From Amaranthus tricolor (taxonomy: Eukaryota > Streptophyta > Magnoliopsida > Caryophyllales > Amaranthaceae), in NCBI RefSeq assembly GCF_026212465.1, contig NC_080049.1, positions 6,295,564-6,359,563 on the forward strand: DNA of 64,000 nucleotides, in the 5' to 3' direction. The position numbers and the translations under genes were made by a program. The notes under the pieces are model-generated. The model searched no databases and was not told the origin of the DNA. It was given only the letters and a program-made list of their open reading frames with translations. Shown here in pieces: positions 50,243 through 61,392 of the stretch (positions are counted from its first letter, which is position 1; each line of letters begins with the position of its first letter).

Positions 50243-50587
50243 TCAGAAAAAGGATTGAAGATCATGATGAAGCAAATCATGAGCTTCTTCCATCAATTCA
50301 GGACTTAATCTAAACATCAAAACACAAAATTCCATCTGATTTAAAGCACCATCACCATCAAAATCACCTTCATTCAACATACTTCTTAAATGATCATCAG
50401 TAAGATCTTGTAATCCAAGCAAAGCAGCGCTCTTCTTTAAGCTATCAAAAGTAATAACCCCTTTATCATTATCAACTAATAATTGAAACCCTTTACATAA
50501 TTCTCCAATTAAAGCATCCCCACCTAATTTTTCCGCCATTAATGGTAAATGATCTTCGAAATTTTGTGGGTAATTAAGGGATGCCAT
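50243..50587 (-). CDS. KRP1: KIC/KRP1/PBP1-type calcium-binding protein, 114 aa
   Basis: A single-exon gene read from the ATG at 50587. The protein starts MASLNYPQNFEDHLPLMAEK, continues with GELCKGFQLLVDNDKGVITF and SAALLGLQDLTDD, then one EF-hand loop (DFDGDGALNQME) followed by FCVLMFRLSPELMEEA, the hallmark of Arabidopsis KIC, KRP1 (At4g27280) and PBP1. These small proteins bind calcium with one EF hand and regulate partners such as the kinesin KCBP or the kinase PINOID. I chose the MAS start because At4g27280 also starts MAS; an upstream in-frame TTG at 50608 is not a likely start. The gene is complete for its family (about 110-130 aa). Which paralogue it represents is not certain. It sits close to MULE 1 and to a large inverted repeat on its 5' side. 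Confidence 0.92.
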   Translation of the reverse strand: MASLNYPQNFEDHLPLMAEKLGGDALIGELCKGFQLLVDNDKGVITFDSLKKSAALLGLQDLTDDHLRSMLNEGDFDGDGALNQMEFCVLMFRLSPELMEEAHDLLHHDLQSFF

Positions 50588-50675
50588 TGTTGAGTGATGA
50601 AGAAACAAGGAAGATCTTTGAGATTGATTGTTTTTAGGGATTAATGAAGATGGATTGAAGGAAGCAAGGTTGAGG

Positions 50676-50688
50676 AGAAATAAATAGA
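50676..50688 (-). promoter_or_regulatory. Weak TATA-like element of the EF-hand gene
   Basis: The minus strand reads CTCTATTTATTTC about 90 bases before the ATG. It is AT-rich and correctly placed, but it is not a canonical TATAAATA. Confidence 0.35.
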
Positions 50689-50864
50689 GGGGAGGAAATG
50701 TGAAAAAAGAAAGGGGGGAGTTGCGAAGAAAGAGACAGAGAGGGTGTGACTGTATTCCACTTTCTAGTTTTACGTGTATACTTTGATAAATGTCAATAGA
50801 AAGAATAAATTGTAAACTGTGTAGATGATATTTTTTTTTTCTTTTTAAATGTCTTATTTGTTTT

Positions 50865-51305
50865 TTTAAGTATTATTCATTACATATTTTTAATTTGTAA
50901 TTTATTTTTAATTATAATTTAAAATATAGTTAAATGAAATCTTGTTTGATTCATCTCGCCATAAGGTGTAATAATATTTATTTTTTATAATTTTTAATTA
51001 TACACAAATAGTGATATTAAAGATTAAATTAGTGCATTAACAAAAGTGCAAAAACAAATATGATGTTTGATATTGATAATCTTTTCAATTTACTTGCAAC
51101 TTTTCATTTTTTATGCAATTCAATGCACTAATTTAATCCTTAATATTTCTAATTACGTATAATAAAAAATTATAAAAATTTAATATTGATAATATTTACA
51201 ATGAGACGAATCAAACAATTTTAAATTTGAATATGTTTAAAACTATAGATAAAAACTAATCACAAATTAAAAATAATGAATAAATAATAATATTTTTTTA
51301 ATATT
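50865..51305. repeat. Large imperfect inverted repeat, MITE-like
   Basis: Two arms of roughly 200 bp. The left arm has TTTTTAATTTGTAATTT, TTGTTTGATTCATCTCG and GATTAAATTAGTGCATT. The right arm repeats each in reverse complement and in mirrored order (TTAATTTGTGATTA, TTGTTTGATTCGTCTCA, GATTAAATTAGTGCATT). The structure would fold as a long hairpin and fits a MITE, though no clean TSD was identified. It begins less than 300 bp upstream of the EF-hand gene. Confidence 0.75.
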
Positions 51306-51612
51306 GTAACTAATTTCCAATGACAGGAATTATAACGACTATTCTTAATGAAGTGGGCCAAAGTTTGGGTAAACCGGCTTTGCTATTTCATTCGAATTTC
51401 TTGGGGCCAACTTGTCCTTTTAGGAAACTTCACGTACTTTCTTAGAAGTCCACCAATTTTTTCCTTTTTTAAGTTTACAATACAATTACACGAAGTTTTT
51501 TTTATTAAGAGAGAGATAGATGTGGGTAAGACTAGTTTGTAAGGGACCCACTTAAGATATGACATAATATGAAACTATAATTTTTGGAATACGATTTGAA
51601 ATAAAATGGTTT
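51306..51612. other. Gene-free spacer
   Basis: No gene or paired repeat recognised. Confidence 0.4.
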
Positions 51613-51620
51613 GTCGCAAG

Positions 51621-51859
51621 TAGAGGTGCCAATGGGGCAGTCGACCCAACGGATTAAAATGATATTATTATATACATAAGTGGATCGACCCAGTGGGTCA
51701 TAAAGTATAATAAAAAATTATTCTATTAACTTTTTAAAAACAGGTCAAATTGAGTCGGATTTAAATGGGTTTTGACCCGCCCTGGTTCAATTAATATTTG
51801 ACATGACCCGCCCCGACCCATTTAAATTTTGACTTGACTCGCCCCGTTGAACACCTCTA
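51621..51859. mobile_element. Short hAT-type MITE
   Basis: 239 bp with inverted ends TAGAGGTGCCAATGGGGC and, from the right, TAGAGGTGTTCAACGGGGC. The flanking 8-bp duplication is GTCGCAAG versus GTCACAAG (one mismatch). CGACCC and GACCCGCC words are enriched, as in many plant hAT MITEs. Confidence 0.8.
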
Positions 51860-51929
51860 GTCACAAGGCATGATAGGCACCACTTATAAATGGGCCAATA
51901 GAAGACAATTTCTTTGGTTGGATCTCATT

Positions 51930-52036
51930 TTTTTGGAAAACCAAACACGACACAACACTATTCACAACATGATTGGCACGAGGCACTATTCACGATACAG
52001 TTTGACACTAGGCACAGTCCACAATAAGATTTGGCT
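51930..52036 (+). repeat. Degenerate 29-bp repeat, copy site 1
   Basis: About three to four diverged units resembling GATTTGGCACGAGGCACTAT. The same family, with related flanking sequence, forms a longer array at 61140-61392. Confidence 0.65.
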
Positions 52037-52179
52037 GTTAACGAACCAATTTGATATTTAATAACCGTAAAACAAAATGTATGTCGAATATAATTGTTAC
52101 CATATAAATAGTAGTGCGAATCGTCATATTATAATGCCTAATAAGGGTAATTGTTCATTAGTTTTATTAGAATAAAATC

Positions 52180-52180
<1 letters not shown>

Positions 52181-52222
<42 letters not shown>
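52181..52222 (+). repeat. (AAT)n microsatellite
   Basis: About 13 uninterrupted ATA/AAT units. Confidence 0.95.
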
Positions 52223-52412
52223 TAAAAGCTTAATGATGAAAAAGGAAACCCCAAAGTCATATCATTAAGCTAAGTTAAATTAAAGAGAGAAAGCATTGAA
52301 GATGAACGATTGAGTATGTAACGGGTAATTTATTTGTGGCAGCCATGAACAAACCTTGCAGCTTCATTTTCCCTCATCAATGGCTAAACCTATCATCTTC
52401 CCCATCTCCCCC

Positions 52413-52420
52413 TATAAATA
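52413..52420 (+). promoter_or_regulatory. Orphan TATA box
   Basis: CCCCTATAAATACTCATC, preceded by pyrimidine-rich sequence, is a textbook plant core promoter. An ACAATGTGAGTTG site that could act as a splice donor lies at about 52531. No coding region is visible within the next kilobase, so the promoter may serve a non-coding transcript or a lost gene, or it may be chance. Confidence 0.35.
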
Positions 52421-52799
52421 CTCATCTCATGGCAAGCCTATAATCATCACATACCATTCTAAACCTATCTGGAAGCTTACTACATTCTTTTTTTTTTTTT
52501 TTTTTTTTCCGTCCGATCTCGTTTCTTATACAATGTGAGTTGTTATGTCTTTACCCTTCTCTATTATAAACTCCAAAGTTTGTTCGTTTAAAGTTTTCGA
52601 TCAACGTTTTCGGACTTGACGTTTTCTTTTGCAGTATTGTTTGTTTGTTAAACACTTCATTATCATCTTGCCAAACATTATTAATTTTCTTATTTAACCG
52701 GGTAAGAGTATTTGAAAGGAAAAAAAAACGTTGAAGCATGTACAGGGCTTCAATGGTGGCGAGGTCCAATACAGAAGTTATGATATTAAGTTATTAACC

Positions 52800-54393
52800 T
52801 GATATTCTTTAAAACAAAAATGATCATGAATATGTGGACTTTGTGGAGTATAGCTGTTATCCACTGTTTTTGTTATTTTATTCTTTTTTTTTATTTTCTT
52901 TCTTTTCGGATCATTTTATCAAGAAATACATATAATTCTTTTTACTAATCAATATTTAAGAGTGTTATTTTATTGTGATTATATAAATTTATTTGTGAAT
53001 ATAAATTTTAATTATAAAACAGCGTTTTTGCCTCGGACTGTGTAGGGTAGGTCAATCCTTAGTGTGTTCTTATTACCTCCCTAAGGTGTCTGGTGGATCG
53101 GCCTTTTGGGAGGAGTCCATGAAAAGGGATGTGTTATTTTTTTTTTTGTGACATTATATAAGTGTATATGAGTATATTTTTTTTTCTTTCTTAAATATAA
53201 AAGTATTTTACAATTTTATGCATTTTCAATATTATCTTAAAGTCAAACGTTTTTGTTTTCAATGTATAAATTGTTTGACACGTTAGAGTAAACGTTTTAA
53301 GCTTGAAGTTTTGACGCCTTACACTCTTCCAGTGTGGCGAACACCTTGTATTTACTTTCCGTTACTAAATAATATTATTTACGTCTTTTTATAAATAATA
53401 TTTTTATTAGGGGTGTTACAAAATTACTTAGAGTTCTTTGTCTCTCTCAATACTAGAATTTTGTTACCTCATTTATGTGCTCCTTGATGTGTATTTATAG
53501 TCTATCACTGTGCATGTAAAAACATTCCTTCTGTTATATCATCAATCCCCAAAATTTCTTTGCATACCACTGTTGTTGTCCTCGACGTGTCAAGTCCTCC
53601 TTTATTTTGGTTGATTTTCCTTTATTTTATATGGCGCTCTTTGTTTCTTCTGTTAACACGTATCCCACTAACTTGTAATAATCTTCAACGAGGGACAAAC
53701 ATCTTCCAATCGCATGTGATCTTCCCATGCACTAATACTCCTACGTCCTAATGCACGTTCAATGCTTCTTCAATCCTCCCAAATAAATGCTGTCAGATCT
53801 CCCTCTAATATTATTAATATATCCCAAATTAACGTTAATTTGATCCTCCCAAATAATTTTCTGCCAGAATTACTTGTGACTAATATTTTACATATACAAA
53901 TATTTTTTATACAAAGAGTATTGTGGCTTTCCAGATTAAAATTAGGGGTATTTCATATAGAAGACAATGATTACAAGACTTTAGAAATATAAGCGAAACT
54001 CTCTGATGAATTGAAAATTTAGTGATTAGATTTGATATTCGTTTTGAATTTTAAGATAATCCAAAACTATAATTCGGATTAGGTAATTGGTTTGAAAATT
54101 TAAATATCAAATACATATTCGGATATGAATGTTTTGAGATTCGGATATTCGAATATCCAAAAAATTGGTTATGCACATGTTATAAGTAGATTTAGATATC
54201 CGATGTTAACAATAAAAAATTATTTAAAAAATCATTTTGAGTATATTCAAATGTCAAAAATCAGATATTTTAGATATCGAATTTGAATTTTGCAACGTAT
54301 CCTCATTGACATCGAATATCGAGTATTTCGGTTTACAGATCAAATTGGATGATCAATTTCAGATATTTTTGGATAAAAAACCCTTTTTTTGGT
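52800..54393. other. Gene-free spacer
   Basis: AT-rich. A GC-richer segment at about 53030-53130 (CCTCGGACTG ... GGTGTCTGGTGGATCGGCC) is not identified. 54010-54330 carries repeated GGATATTCG/GATATCGAA words. No gene seen. Confidence 0.4.
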
Positions 54394-54803
54394 TTATATT
54401 TAGAGAAAATTATATAAAACTACCTTTTCTATACCTTTCTTTGCAAAAAACTACCTTTTGTAAATTTTTTTGCAAAAAACTACCTTATTTAAATTATTCT
54501 TTGCAAAAGACTACCTGTTAACGTTTTCTTACTCTTTGACCGTTGAAACTGACGTTGACCATCACGTGCAAGTCACGTGATTTATTATCCCTTTCCTTCT
54601 TCTTTCATTTCAGCCATTTCACTCGAAACTTTCTAAGTAAACGCTGCCTCTTCTTCTTCTTTGCGATTTCGAAAACCCTAATTCGTGCGCTCTTCCATTT
54701 TCCTTCATTTTGATAACCTAAAATCATTGTTATTCATTTCTTTCTCCTTGATTTCGAGTCAGTAAATCAGTAAAACAACCCAATTTTTTGCAATTACTTT
54801 GGA

Positions 54804-55293
54804 ATGTCTTCTTCTTCTTGTAGCGAAAATTCGAAAACTGAAAAATGTGGGTGTGGAGTTCCCTTTGCAAGGAGGGTTTTGTTGGACCAAGGAAAATCCA
54901 GGAAGAAGGTTCAAGACTTGCGTATTTTATGATCCTGATACAAATTGGAGGGGATGCAAAAAGTTTAAGTGGGTTGATCAACCTGAAATGACTTTTTGGC
55001 AAAGAGAAGTCACTAACAAACTTGTGGAGGAGAAGCGACAATTGGCAATCGAAATCAAGGTTTTGACATCAAGGATTTGCTGCTTGGAACATGAAAAGGA
55101 ACAAGCATTCTCAGAAATTAAAATGATTAAGAAGAAATGGATGAATGAGAGGGAGCATTACAATCAGATTAAAAGCTTTGTATTAGGGTTTTTGTTTTAT
55201 TTTCTGTTGGTTTTTGTTGTATTAATCAAGGGTAGTAATTGGAGTTTAGGCCTAGTTAAGCTTAATTGTAACATTGATTTGGATATTGTGTGA
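54804..55293 (+). pseudogene. GRF zinc-finger/coiled-coil/TM gene of MULE 2, frameshifted
   Basis: The ATG at 54804 opens MSSSSCSENSKTEKCGCGV, with the first Cys pair of a GRF zinc finger. A one-base shift in the following GGGTTTTG run moves the continuation into the next frame: FCWTKENPGRRFKTC and GCKKFKWVDQPE, the GRF hallmark. A Lys/Glu-rich coiled coil follows (KLVEEKRQLAIEIKVL), then a hydrophobic segment VLGFLFYFLLVFVVLI that could span a membrane, ending at 55293. Known GRF domains bind single-stranded nucleic acid in DNA repair and topoisomerase proteins; the role here is unknown. The shift makes this copy non-functional unless it is a sequence error. Confidence 0.72.
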
Positions 55294-56079
55294 TGATGAT
55301 GATGAATGAATGAATGAACTGGAGTTTTCTGTAATTGGAGTTTTCTGTTGGTGCTGTGTATGTTTGCTCTGTATGCATTGATGTATTGATTTCCTGCATA
55401 CTCAATATTGATTTGGATATTGTAACAATGTGTTGCTGTGTATGAGCTGGTATCTTGTTTTGGTATGGATTTGCAGGTATTGTATCATGATGAACAAACA
55501 CATAGTACATTGATGCACATTATTGATGCACATACAGCAATTGATGCACATTATTGATGCACATTATTGATTAACACTTGAACTGATTTGCTGCACTAAA
55601 ACATTGAACATTGAACAACATGCACAACACATATACTAATTTGCTGCACGTATCAGTTCATTGAACATGGCTCATTTGCACATTTCAGTACATTGCACAT
55701 TATATCAGTTCATGCCATATCAGAAACCACAATTAACACTTGAAATGATTTGCTGCACTAAAACACTGATCAACACATGTACAAATGATTTCAGTATCAA
55801 CACTAAAACAAATGATCAATACATGTACAATTAACACCATTAACACTAAAACAGAAACTGATTGTATAACTTGCTGCACATTACTGATCAGTTCAAAAAC
55901 TGATTTCCTGCATACTCAACTTCAATTAATGAATTGATTCAAACAGCAGTACATGATCATTTCAATTACTGTTTTAGTTACATCTAGTTCAAGATAGTAC
56001 ATTCTTGAGTTCATTTGCTACATTAATACATTTCTTACATTAAATCGACAAATTACATTCAACATATACTTATGAAGTT
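55294..56079. other. MULE 2 interior between the convergent genes
   Basis: Non-coding, with many short TTGATGCACATTA, TGCTGCAC and CATTGAACA words scattered as local repeats. It lies at the 3' ends of both genes. Confidence 0.5.
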
Positions 56080-57602
56080 CTATACTTGACTTTGTTCATC
56101 CATTACATATGTAGTACTTGCATCTGTTGCACTTATCATTAGTTGTTCACTACTGGAGCAAGGCATGTCACTTGGTGTGGACAGTTGAGTACAAGAAGAT
56201 CCCATTTTAGGCCTTCCACCCTTTGACCTCATCTTTGTTGGTTGTGGTTTTGTTGGATTCTTGCATCCCTTTTTGTAGTGACCTAACTCACCACAATTAC
56301 CACATCTCCGTTGCTTGTATTCTCGAACAGCAGTTGCAGGCTTCTTACCTCCTTTACCTTCATCAGTTTCCTTTTTCCTTTTCCTTATTTTAGGCCTTCC
56401 AGGCATCTTTCGAAATGGTGGAGGAAGAGGTTGGGCTAATGTAGTTGTCGGCCACATTTCGCGTCCAGGCATACCATAAAACTTAGGAGCATACGTCTTG
56501 GCATACGTTTCTACACGATACGCCTCATGGACAAATTCACTTGCATCCAATTTTCTAATAAGAATACAAGCCATGGCATGTTTGCAAGGGATCCCAATAA
56601 GATTCCAACTTCCACAAAGGCATGTCTTATTGGTCAAGTTTACCACGTAACTTTTTTCATCATCATCCACCTCAAATTCAAACACATCTACTGGGATTAC
56701 CCTCAAACCATATATTTCTTTTGAATTTTTTTCAATCATTTTGGTTATAGCTGGCATCAACACACCTTTAAATTTACCCAACCCCTCTCGTTTGGCTGCA
56801 CTCCTTTGCATCACATATCTCCTAATCCACTCCATAAGAGAAATAATGGGCTTCCCCCTAGCTTCTACTAACACGTTGTTGAATGACTCACAAATATTAT
56901 TTAACAACATTCCAGACTTACTCCTACTACAAAAGGCATGCCTAGACCAATGTTTAGCAGGAATAGCAGATAGATATGCATGTGCCTCAACAGAAATATT
57001 CTTTATTGCAATCATTTCCTTATCAAAATGAAACTGTACACGAAGATTTTACACATATTAGTACAACATTACAGTCAATATTTAATTCCACAAATGATTC
57101 CATACCTTGTTGTAAGCTCTTACTGCTCTCCAAAAGTGTTGTTTGTATAACTCTCCAGGAAACTTGATCTTGAAGTTAGCCCAAATATGCCTACAACAGA
57201 ACCTAATTTCAGCTTCAGGAACTACTGAATTCAAAGCTTCAATCAAACCCTGCAATGCCCATGAAGGTATAACATTATTAATAGGTTTTCAACTTTAGTC
57301 ACATATGAAACTAGATATGTGTTAACAATTAATTACGTTCATACCTTTTGCCTATCGCTCATGAAGGTAAAATCTTCACATCCAACTCGTGCACAACTAC
57401 TCGATGGACTAACCGACATCAGGTCCATTTGCCCACCAACAGCATCTACATTTGCTGTTTCCAACTCATCCACAACCTCATGTGCCACATCAGATGTTTC
57501 AAGCTCCACCTCATCTACCCTAACATTACCGAAATCAGTTGCCAACTCGGAATCCATCTTTTTCGCAGTAGTTGCTTTTTTCCAGATTTTGAATTTCTTC
57601 AT
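56080..57602 (-). pseudogene. MURA-type transposase of MULE 2, internally deleted
   Basis: The first exon starts at an ATG at 57602 (MKKFKIWKKATTAKKMDSEL), has an acidic N-terminus and then meets FTFMSDRQK (about 57370), which in complete MULE transposases lies within the catalytic core. The sequence before it, holding the first catalytic Asp, is missing. The following exon (about 57260-57110) reads EALNSVVPEAEIRFCCRH and NFKIKFPG. The long last exon (57015-56080) has SGMLLNNICESFNNV, a SWIM finger (CLCGSWNLIGIPCKHAMA), a CCHC knuckle (CGNCGELGHYKKGC) and basic stretches. The order is right for the family but the core is incomplete, so it should not be catalytic. Intact TIRs mean that it could still move if a relative supplies transposase. 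Confidence 0.87.
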
Positions 57603-58125
57603 GTTATTGATTTATCTAATTTTAAGAACCCTAATAAATTATTCACACACAACAACAATCAATTTACAAGTTAAACGATGAATAACAAGAAATTCAAACA
57701 CAGCAGACCCGCAGACAAAAGGAAGCAGATTTGAAGAAGGAATTCAATTTTAAAGATAACAAAAAACAATGAAGAAAAAAACCGTAATTGAGTAGTACTA
57801 CATACCTCTAAATGTTAGAAGCTTCACCAACAAGATGTCGCTCAGATGATGAAGAATCGAAATCGCAAAGAAGAAGAAGAGGCAGCGTTTACTTAGAAAT
57901 TTCGAGTGAAATGGCTGAAATGAAAGAAGAAGGAAAGGGATAATAAATCACGTGACTTGCACGTGATGGTCAACGTCAGTTTCAACGGTCAAAGAGTAAG
58001 AAAACGTTAACAGGTAGTCTTTTGCATAGAATAATTTAAATAAGGTAGTTTTTTGCAAAAAAATTTACAAAAGGTAGTTTTTTGCAAAGAAGGGTATAGA
58101 AAAGGTAGTTTTATATAATTTTCTC

Positions 58126-58599
58126 TTATATTTATATGAGTTAAAGACTAAACAAAAGCTTTTAAAAAACTGAATTTAGTGTTGCTCATAGAAATTATTA
58201 TTTTCTTGGAACTTTGTAATTTCTATGTTATGAGATTCATATTTTGTTGATTATTAAAATCCCTACACTTCAAAGAAATTTTATTACTACCAAATATTAA
58301 CTATTTTTAGCGATGTTCATATAAATTATATACTTAAAATAATTTTGATTATTGAGTTTTGTTGAAAAGGCCAGTTTAGAACTTGGAACTAACATGCACT
58401 AAATAAATGCACTCTCTAATGAAATTTTGCCTCACTTTTATTTTTAATGGGTCCAATTAAATTTGCCATATTTTAGTTTTGGTTATTATCTGAGTTATAT
58501 TTTTTTAATTCTCATTTACATATTTAATTTTTTTATTGCATATACAGATACAATTTTACTCACTTTTCTTATATTTTCCATCAATTGCATATAAATGAA
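58126..58599. other. Gene-free spacer
   Basis: AT-rich. 58380-58440 resembles 61421-61470, as part of the repeated segment described nearby. Confidence 0.4.
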
Positions 58600-58757
58600 T
58601 TTTCAGAGAGGGAGAACTCCTATTTGAATAGATTCAAGTCATCAAGTGCAAAACTGTTAACCTAATGTTTTGATAAAGGAAATTTCGTATAGGCCCATCA
58701 CTTTTTTGTTTAATTAGAATGACGAAGTAGCAATGGAGCATGTATGATGTACCTTGT
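58600..58757 (+). repeat. Dispersed local duplication, copy 1
   Basis: Shares TTTGAATAGATTCAAGTCAT, GTGCAAAACTGTTA and GCAATGGAGCATGTATGATG with copy 2 at about 61675-61814. A weaker third copy is at 62190-62312. Confidence 0.8.
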
Positions 58758-58772
58758 TAAATCAATCATATA

Positions 58773-59138
58773 TTCCCTCCGTTCTTTTTTGATCTTTCAC
58801 ATTACTATAACAGGTAGTTTTAAAAGTTCTTCCACTTTAGAATACTTTCTATTTTTAGAAAGTTTAATCCCACTTTTACCCCTTAAAACCCTCCTCTTTT
58901 ATTTTAATGTACCATTTTTCTTTTATTTATAATTATTTCTCTCTCATACTTTCAATACAATCATTACTTCACACTGCTAATTAATTAAAATAATACCCAC
59001 TACAACCTCATACTTCCAATACAATCATTACTTCACACTACTATTTAATTAAAATATACCCACTACAACCCAAAGATTCTATCTTCCTTAATATGTGTGA
59101 AAAACCCAAAGTGGAAGATAAAAAAAGAACGGAGGGAG
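58773..59138. mobile_element. Stowaway-like MITE, 366 bp
   Basis: Inverted ends TTCCCTCCGTTCTTTTTT and, from the right, CTCCCTCCGTTCTTTTTTTA, flanked by TA on both sides (58771-58772 and 59139-59140). The interior has a 56-bp unit repeated twice (CAATACAATCATTACTTCAC at about 58954 and 59010). Classic Tc1/mariner-derived MITE. Confidence 0.85.
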
Positions 59139-59140
59139 TA

Positions 59141-60372
59141 CATTATAATCCAGAAAATTTTGTGCCACGTGCATTCATATAAAATATAATTTCTCGCTCA
59201 AATTAATACAATTTTCATTTTTCTATGTTTTTTTTTTGCATTGAAACTCTTAAATATCAATTAAATTTAATTATATTGAAACTCTTAGTCTTCATCAACT
59301 TAATTCATCTTACTCTGTTTAAACATACATATGATAGAAGATAAAACTCTTTGTCCTCTAAATTTAATTATATTGAAGATGAAAACACAAAACTTTAAGA
59401 TTTTTTGTTAGTGCCACATACATAGCTTGCTTTATTTATATGATTGAATTTCAAAGTCTTCATTTAGTGCATCCCACATACTTAAGAAAGAATAGATGAT
59501 ATTTAAAGAGTTGAGTTTATTGATTATTTTAATTAGTATAAAAATTGAGATAAAACTGAAGAAAAATATGAGTTTTAGTTTCGTGGCTATGTGAATATGC
59601 AATTTTATCTAATAAATTTTATGGGTGTAGATGTGGGATGAAATAAGGTTTATAAATTGAGATCAAATGTTGAAGAGTTGAGTGGAGATGAAATGGAAGC
59701 AAAGAGAAAGAAGATATTGCTGAAGATGATGTTTAATTTGTTTTCATGTTGACATGTTGTGTAGTTATGGATGTTATAATATTCAAATATATGTTGTTAT
59801 GATGATGATCAAGTTTAGTGAGCATCTGAGTAGCTTTTGTTTTAAATATCACTTCTTTTCAAGGGTTAGTAAATATTTTTGATTAAAAATATTAATATTA
59901 GGTTATTTGATAAACTTAACATACATTGAAGATATTTTGTATTATAATTAGTTGATATTTTTTTGGTTATGTTAAAACTTTATAGATATAATTGTTCAAA
60001 ATATTATTTGTATTAATTTAACAACAATATCTAAATTAATATTATATATTTTTTTATAAAAACTTCTATAATCATGTGCATAGCACGGGTAAATACCTAG
60101 TAATATTTACACTTTGTCTCATTTATTTTACATTAATTGTCATTTTGGTTCTTCCACCTCATTTTGCATCATTTTTATTTTTGGACAATAACCCACTTCT
60201 TTCTTTTAAACTCATTCATTTATTTTAAGTCTTTTTTAATTGTATCCATACAATTCATTTTCTTTCTTCATTTATTATCAATATTCATTTTTTTGCTTAA
60301 ATAACACTATATTTCTATTTGATGCAAAATCAAAAGAACGGAGTAGTAATAATTAGGGGTGTTCATTAGCGG
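59141..60372. other. Gene-free spacer with MITE scrap
   Basis: AT-rich. 60110-60345 has the composition of a Stowaway-like relic and ends AAAAGAACGGAGTAGTA, but only one terminus is clear. Confidence 0.45.
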
Positions 60373-60450
60373 GTACCTGGTTATTTGGGTACCCGAAAAG
60401 TCGAGTACCTGGTTATTTGGGTACCCGAAAAGCCGAGTACCTGGTTAGTC
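60373..60450 (+). repeat. 32-bp tandem repeat rich in GGTACC
   Basis: About 2.4 units of period 32 (GTACCTGGTTATTTGG at 60373, 60405 and, partly, 60437), with interleaved GGGTACCCG palindromes. The preceding TAGGGGTGTTCATTAGCG resembles a hAT MITE terminus. No matching right end was found. Confidence 0.75.
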
Positions 60451-61139
60451 GGTAACATTTATAATGGCCCGTGTCTCGGCCCTATTTATCCGGATTTCCA
60501 AAATTCGAGTACCCAGATAACTCAGGTGGGGACACTGAGTACACGGTTTAATTTGTAATTTTTTTGGGAAGATTTTATTTTTAGTTATGTAGCAAAATTT
60601 TAGGAATTTTATTTGTTAAATTTGGGTAGAATTCTACACGTAAATCATAAATTTTCAACATTTCATTGTAAAATTTAGGCCTAATTTAATTGTCTACAAC
60701 AGTCTACGAAAACTTACAAAGATTCATCACCACAACTAAAACAATCAAAACGCAGAAGGGCGGGGGGCACATTTCCTAATCCAAGCCTGAAAAACACTCT
60801 GACCTAAGTCACTAAACCATACTATAATAATCCCTTACTATTCAAAAATCAACAACATACCCAGAGACAATTAAATATAATATTCAGTTTTCGTAATTGC
60901 TGCAATTAAGTATTATGTTTATTATTTAACTAACTCATTAAAATATACTTTATATTACTTCATTATTCTTTAGTTTATTTTTTAATTTATTCTTTAACGT
61001 TGTGTTTGGATAGAGATAAATGAAAGAAAAGAATGGAGAGTACTGATTTAAAAGAATTAAAAATTTCTTATTTAAATAACAAATAAATATGCGAATACGA
61101 GACAAAATATCTTGGTTAGACCTCATTTTTGGAAGGCAA
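60451..61139. other. Gene-free spacer
   Basis: No gene or complete element recognised. Confidence 0.4.
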
Positions 61140-61392
61140 GCATGGCACGACATCGTTCGTAACACGATTTGGCACAAACCTTTATTCAAAATACAATTTG
61201 ATATAAGGCAAAGTCCACAATATGATTTGGCATGAGACACTAATTATCACCATAGAATTTGACACAACGCACGGTCCACAATACAATTTGGCATTAGACA
61301 TTGATCACAGCATGATTTGACACAAGACATTGTTCTCGATATAATTTGTAACAAAACATAGTTCATCATACAATTTGGCATGAGACACCGTT
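61140..61392 (+). repeat. Degenerate 29-bp repeat array, site 2
   Basis: About eight diverged units around CAATTTGGCACAAGACA...GTCCACAATA. Small Cys-rich open frames on the minus strand here are by-products of the repeat. Related to 51930-52036. Confidence 0.75.

Larger units (their letters stand above)
54403..58125. mobile_element. MULE 2 (Mutator-like element), 3.7 kb
   Basis: Terminal inverted repeats of about 270 bp (54403-54672 and 57857-58125) that differ at only about three positions, flanked by the perfect 9-bp duplication TTATATTTA (54394-54402 and 58126-58134). The outer TIR contains several TTTGCAAAAAACTACCTT units. Near-identical TIRs and an intact TSD indicate a young insertion. 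It holds two convergent genes: a GRF zinc-finger gene from the left and a transposase from the right. Confidence 0.94.
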
